Source: an uncultured Gemmatimonadales bacterium (GTDB lineage: Bacteria > Gemmatimonadota > Gemmatimonadetes > Longimicrobiales > Gaopeijiaceae). Taken from it: a DNA stretch of 64,000 bases. This document shows, one piece after another, positions 61,987 to 64,000 of the stretch. Positions within the stretch are counted from its first letter, which is position 1. The number at the start of each line of letters is the position of its first letter. A program made the position numbers and the translations under genes. Under the pieces are notes generated by a model that made no database searches, was not told where the DNA came from, and was given only the letters and a program-made list of their open reading frames with translations. Where the stretch lies: contig CALFPJ010000015.1 of the NCBI GenBank assembly GCA_937919655.1, forward strand, positions 62,001-126,000, given 5' to 3'.

Positions 61987-62249
61987 GAGCCGATTGTCTG
62001 GATATTAAGGTCGGTGGTAATACAGCATTGAGGATCCGAGGTTCGCAAGTCGATTGCTTTGTAGCCAGCCCGCCGCTGGCTAAGCCCCATAACAACTGAT
62101 CGTCCCGCCTCACCTCGCCGCCGAGGGCTTCGGCACCGGCCCTCCCCCGGGGCACATCCATGGCCGAAACCGCCGCACAGCACTACCGTCCCCTCCCCTG
62201 TCTTTTGTGGCAGACACCAGCACGCACCAACCCCATCGGACGAACCGAG

Positions 62250-63599
62250 ATGATCAAGCAGCACGCCAAAGTGACCGCCCTCTTCGCCGCGCTCGCCCTC
62301 GCAGCATGCGGTGGCGGTGAAATCGCCGACGCGCCTGAGACTGAGGCCCAGCTCGTCGAACGCGCCCGCGGCATTCACGAGCGCGTCATCACACTCGACA
62401 CGCACAACGACATTAACCCGTCGAATTTCACCGCCGAGCGGAACTACACGACAGATCTCGGCAATCAGGTGAACCTCCCGAAGATGGAAGCGGGCGGCCT
62501 AGATGTGTCGTGGATGATTGTCTACACAGGTCAACCACGGCAGGCCGACGACTTTACGTCGGCCAGATACGCGGCAGCTCACCAGAGCGCGATGAATCAC
62601 TTCGAGGCCATCCATCGATTGGTCGCGGAGATCGCTCCGGATCGTATAGAGCTCGCCCTGACCTCGGACGACGTCCGACGCATCTCGGCAGCCGGGAAGA
62701 AGGTCGTGATGATCGGCGTAGAGAACGCCTATCCGGTCGGGACCGACCTCTCAAATATCGAGCGCTTTTACGAGATGGGTGCGCGCTACATGTCACTCGC
62801 CCACAACGGTCATAGCCAGTTCTCCGATTCCAACACCGGCGAAGGTGACGACGTGTGGCTGCACAACGGACTCAGCGACCTCGGCCGCGAGGCGATCGCG
62901 GAGATGAACCGCCTCGGCATCATGGTCGACCTGTCGCATCCTTCGAAGGAAGCAAACCTGCAGACCATCGCGTTGTCTCGGGCCCCGGTCATCGGGTCGC
63001 ACTCGGCCGCGCGCGCGGTCGGCGACGTGAGCCGGAACATGGATGACGAGCTGCTGATGGCGCTGAAGGAGAATGGTGGCGTGATCCAGACCGTCGCGTT
63101 CTCGAGTTACGTGAACCCGGTGAAGAACACGGCGCACAACGAAGCCGTCACCGCGATCACCAACGAGGTGGCCGCAGAGATGGGCATCGAAATGGGTGGA
63201 CGCGGTGGACGCGGCAGCGGACGTGGTGGCGCCCCGATGACGCCCGAGCAGCGCGAGGAGTTCATGGCTAACCGCGCCCGCGTCATGGAAGCCGCGGCTC
63301 CGCGCATCGCAGCAGAAGTGGATCCCGTAGCGCCCGCGGTCAACGTCTCTGACGTCGCCGACCACATCGACTACCTCGTGAACCTGATCGGTCTCGAGCA
63401 CGTGGGCATCAGCTCGGACTTCGATGGCGGTGGGGGCGTGGAAGGCTGGAGCGACGCCTCCGAGACGTTCAACGTCACGCTGGAGTTGGCGCGACGCGGC
63501 TACACCGAAGAGCAAATAGGCATGATGTGGAGCGGCAATTTGCTACGCGTGCTGGATGAGGTTCAGGCTGTGGCGGCAGAGATTCAAGCGGGCGGCTGA
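62250..63599 (+). CDS. Membrane dipeptidase, peptidase M19
   Basis: A 449-residue lipoprotein (lipobox LALAAC) of the renal-dipeptidase family. VITLDTHNDINPSNF carries the His/Asp zinc ligands, MIGVENAYPVG the bridging glutamate, MSLAHNGHSQFSD and VDLSHPSKEA the later histidines, VGISSDFDGGGGVEG the last aspartate. An unusual Gly/Arg-rich insert (GGRGGRGSGRGG) lies near residues 312-325. ATG 62250 is used because it starts the signal; the longer frame from 62160 is not natural. It probably cleaves D- or L-dipeptides in the periplasm. Confidence 0.9.
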   Translation: MIKQHAKVTALFAALALAACGGGEIADAPETEAQLVERARGIHERVITLDTHNDINPSNFTAERNYTTDLGNQVNLPKMEAGGLDVSWMIVYTGQPRQADDFTSARYAAAHQSAMNHFEAIHRLVAEIAPDRIELALTSDDVRRISAAGKKVVMIGVENAYPVGTDLSNIERFYEMGARYMSLAHNGHSQFSDSNTGEGDDVWLHNGLSDLGREAIAEMNRLGIMVDLSHPSKEANLQTIALSRAPVIGSHSAARAVGDVSRNMDDELLMALKENGGVIQTVAFSSYVNPVKNTAHNEAVTAITNEVAAEMGIEMGGRGGRGSGRGGAPMTPEQREEFMANRARVMEAAAPRIAAEVDPVAPAVNVSDVADHIDYLVNLIGLEHVGISSDFDGGGGVEGWSDASETFNVTLELARRGYTEEQIGMMWSGNLLRVLDEVQAVAAEIQAGG

Positions 63600-63663
63600 C
63601 GTCATTGCGCGGAGAGCGGGGCATAGTCGGGTCTCGACCGGCTACCTCCTATGGCGACTAGAG

Positions 63664-63694
63664 CGGGCCCGCGGACGAATTGTTCGCGGGCCCG
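63664..63694 (+). terminator. GC-rich hairpin after the dipeptidase gene
   Basis: A perfect 10-bp stem CGGGCCCGCG / CGCGGGCCCG with an 11-base loop, 65 bases past the dipeptidase stop. Only a weak T-run follows, but stem strength supports termination. Confidence 0.6.
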
Positions 63695-64000
63695 TTCCTA
63701 CCCGCCCATCCGCTGCCTCAATTTCTCGAACTAGTTCACCACCGGGTAGACCTCCTCCCTTGCCCCGCGCAACGCGACCCCGGCGCCATTCCCGTCGGAC
63801 CTCACCAAAATGAAGCGATCGCCATCTGGGTGCAGATCTCACCCACATCGTGGTCAAGATTCGGGGCGCACGGGGTGGCCAGAGTGATGGGGGTAGGCGA
63901 AAGGCCCCTGCCGACGAGTGGAACACGCATCCACACGCTGTACAGACCTCCCGCCGGCCCCCAATTTGGCGACCTCCCTGCTCGCTGACGGGTATTCGGG
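63695..64000. other. Window end without a supported gene
   Basis: About 300 bases in which short open stretches exist on both strands but none has a ribosome site or family resemblance. A gene may begin just beyond the window edge. Confidence 0.5.

Noticed and set aside
1..64000. tRNA, rRNA, CRISPR array or intact insertion sequence
   Set aside because: I found no cloverleaf with CCA-end context, no rRNA-like segment, no regularly spaced repeats other than the 11-bp tandem array, and only one transposase fragment.

Overview
The window looks like a chromosomal segment of a high-GC Gram-negative heterotroph. My best guess is a marine or sponge-associated Gemmatimonadota relative. This rests on gene style only: many Ala-Gln-cut secreted enzymes, small lipoproteins, an S9 peptidase, an M19 dipeptidase, NHL-propeller proteins and an A1-type cytochrome oxidase with a cytochrome c-bearing subunit. 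I saw no rRNA, tRNA or CRISPR array.

Layout. 1-7.9 kb: the 5' part of lon on the minus strand, then a forward run of hydrolases (MBL-fold, gamma-glutamyltransferase, HExxH lipoprotein, Nudix, amidohydrolase, ElyC-like). 7.9-12 kb: a gene graveyard with DUF1501, IS91-type transposase, amidohydrolase, DUF1569-like and metallophosphoesterase remnants around an intact S9 peptidase. 12-13.7 kb: a P-loop kinase and a PanE-like reductase. 13.8-30.8 kb: a surface-glycan island with about ten glycosyltransferases, a Wzi-like outer-membrane protein, an MsbA-like ABC exporter and a PA14-like lipoprotein; three of its glycosyltransferase genes are broken and one survives only as a truncated duplicate. 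30.8-39.3 kb: a probable bacterial sphingolipid locus: serine palmitoyltransferase, CerR-like SDR, ACP and KAS II on the plus strand, facing a YghO/bCerS-like N-acyltransferase, a MurG-like glycosyltransferase, a second KAS II and a second ACP on the minus strand. 40-52.6 kb: ETF-ubiquinone oxidoreductase with a modified FeS motif, an AAA ATPase and a VWA protein that may be partners, a broken membrane gene, a PLP sulfur-amino-acid enzyme divergent from an Lrp regulator, SDR-creatininase-mutY, a MATE-like transporter and a TPR protein. 52.9-58.5 kb: a minus-strand cytochrome oxidase operon with Trm112 at its head, two subunit III proteins and a cytochrome c domain fused to subunit IV. 58.6-64 kb: DUF192, AEC transporter, class V PLP enzyme, a 35-residue membrane peptide, a small lipoprotein and an M19 dipeptidase.

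Two themes stand out. First, the sphingolipid locus holds two complete ACP/KAS pairs, all with catalytic residues intact, next to glycosyltransferases and an exporter; this suggests a dedicated acyl-supply system for a glycosylated sphingolipid. A fragment of the serine palmitoyltransferase gene, keeping its PLP-lysine motif, lies just upstream. Second, an unusual number of otherwise readable genes carry single in-frame stops (often TAG) or one-base frameshifts, meaning either active gene decay or consensus errors in the assembly.
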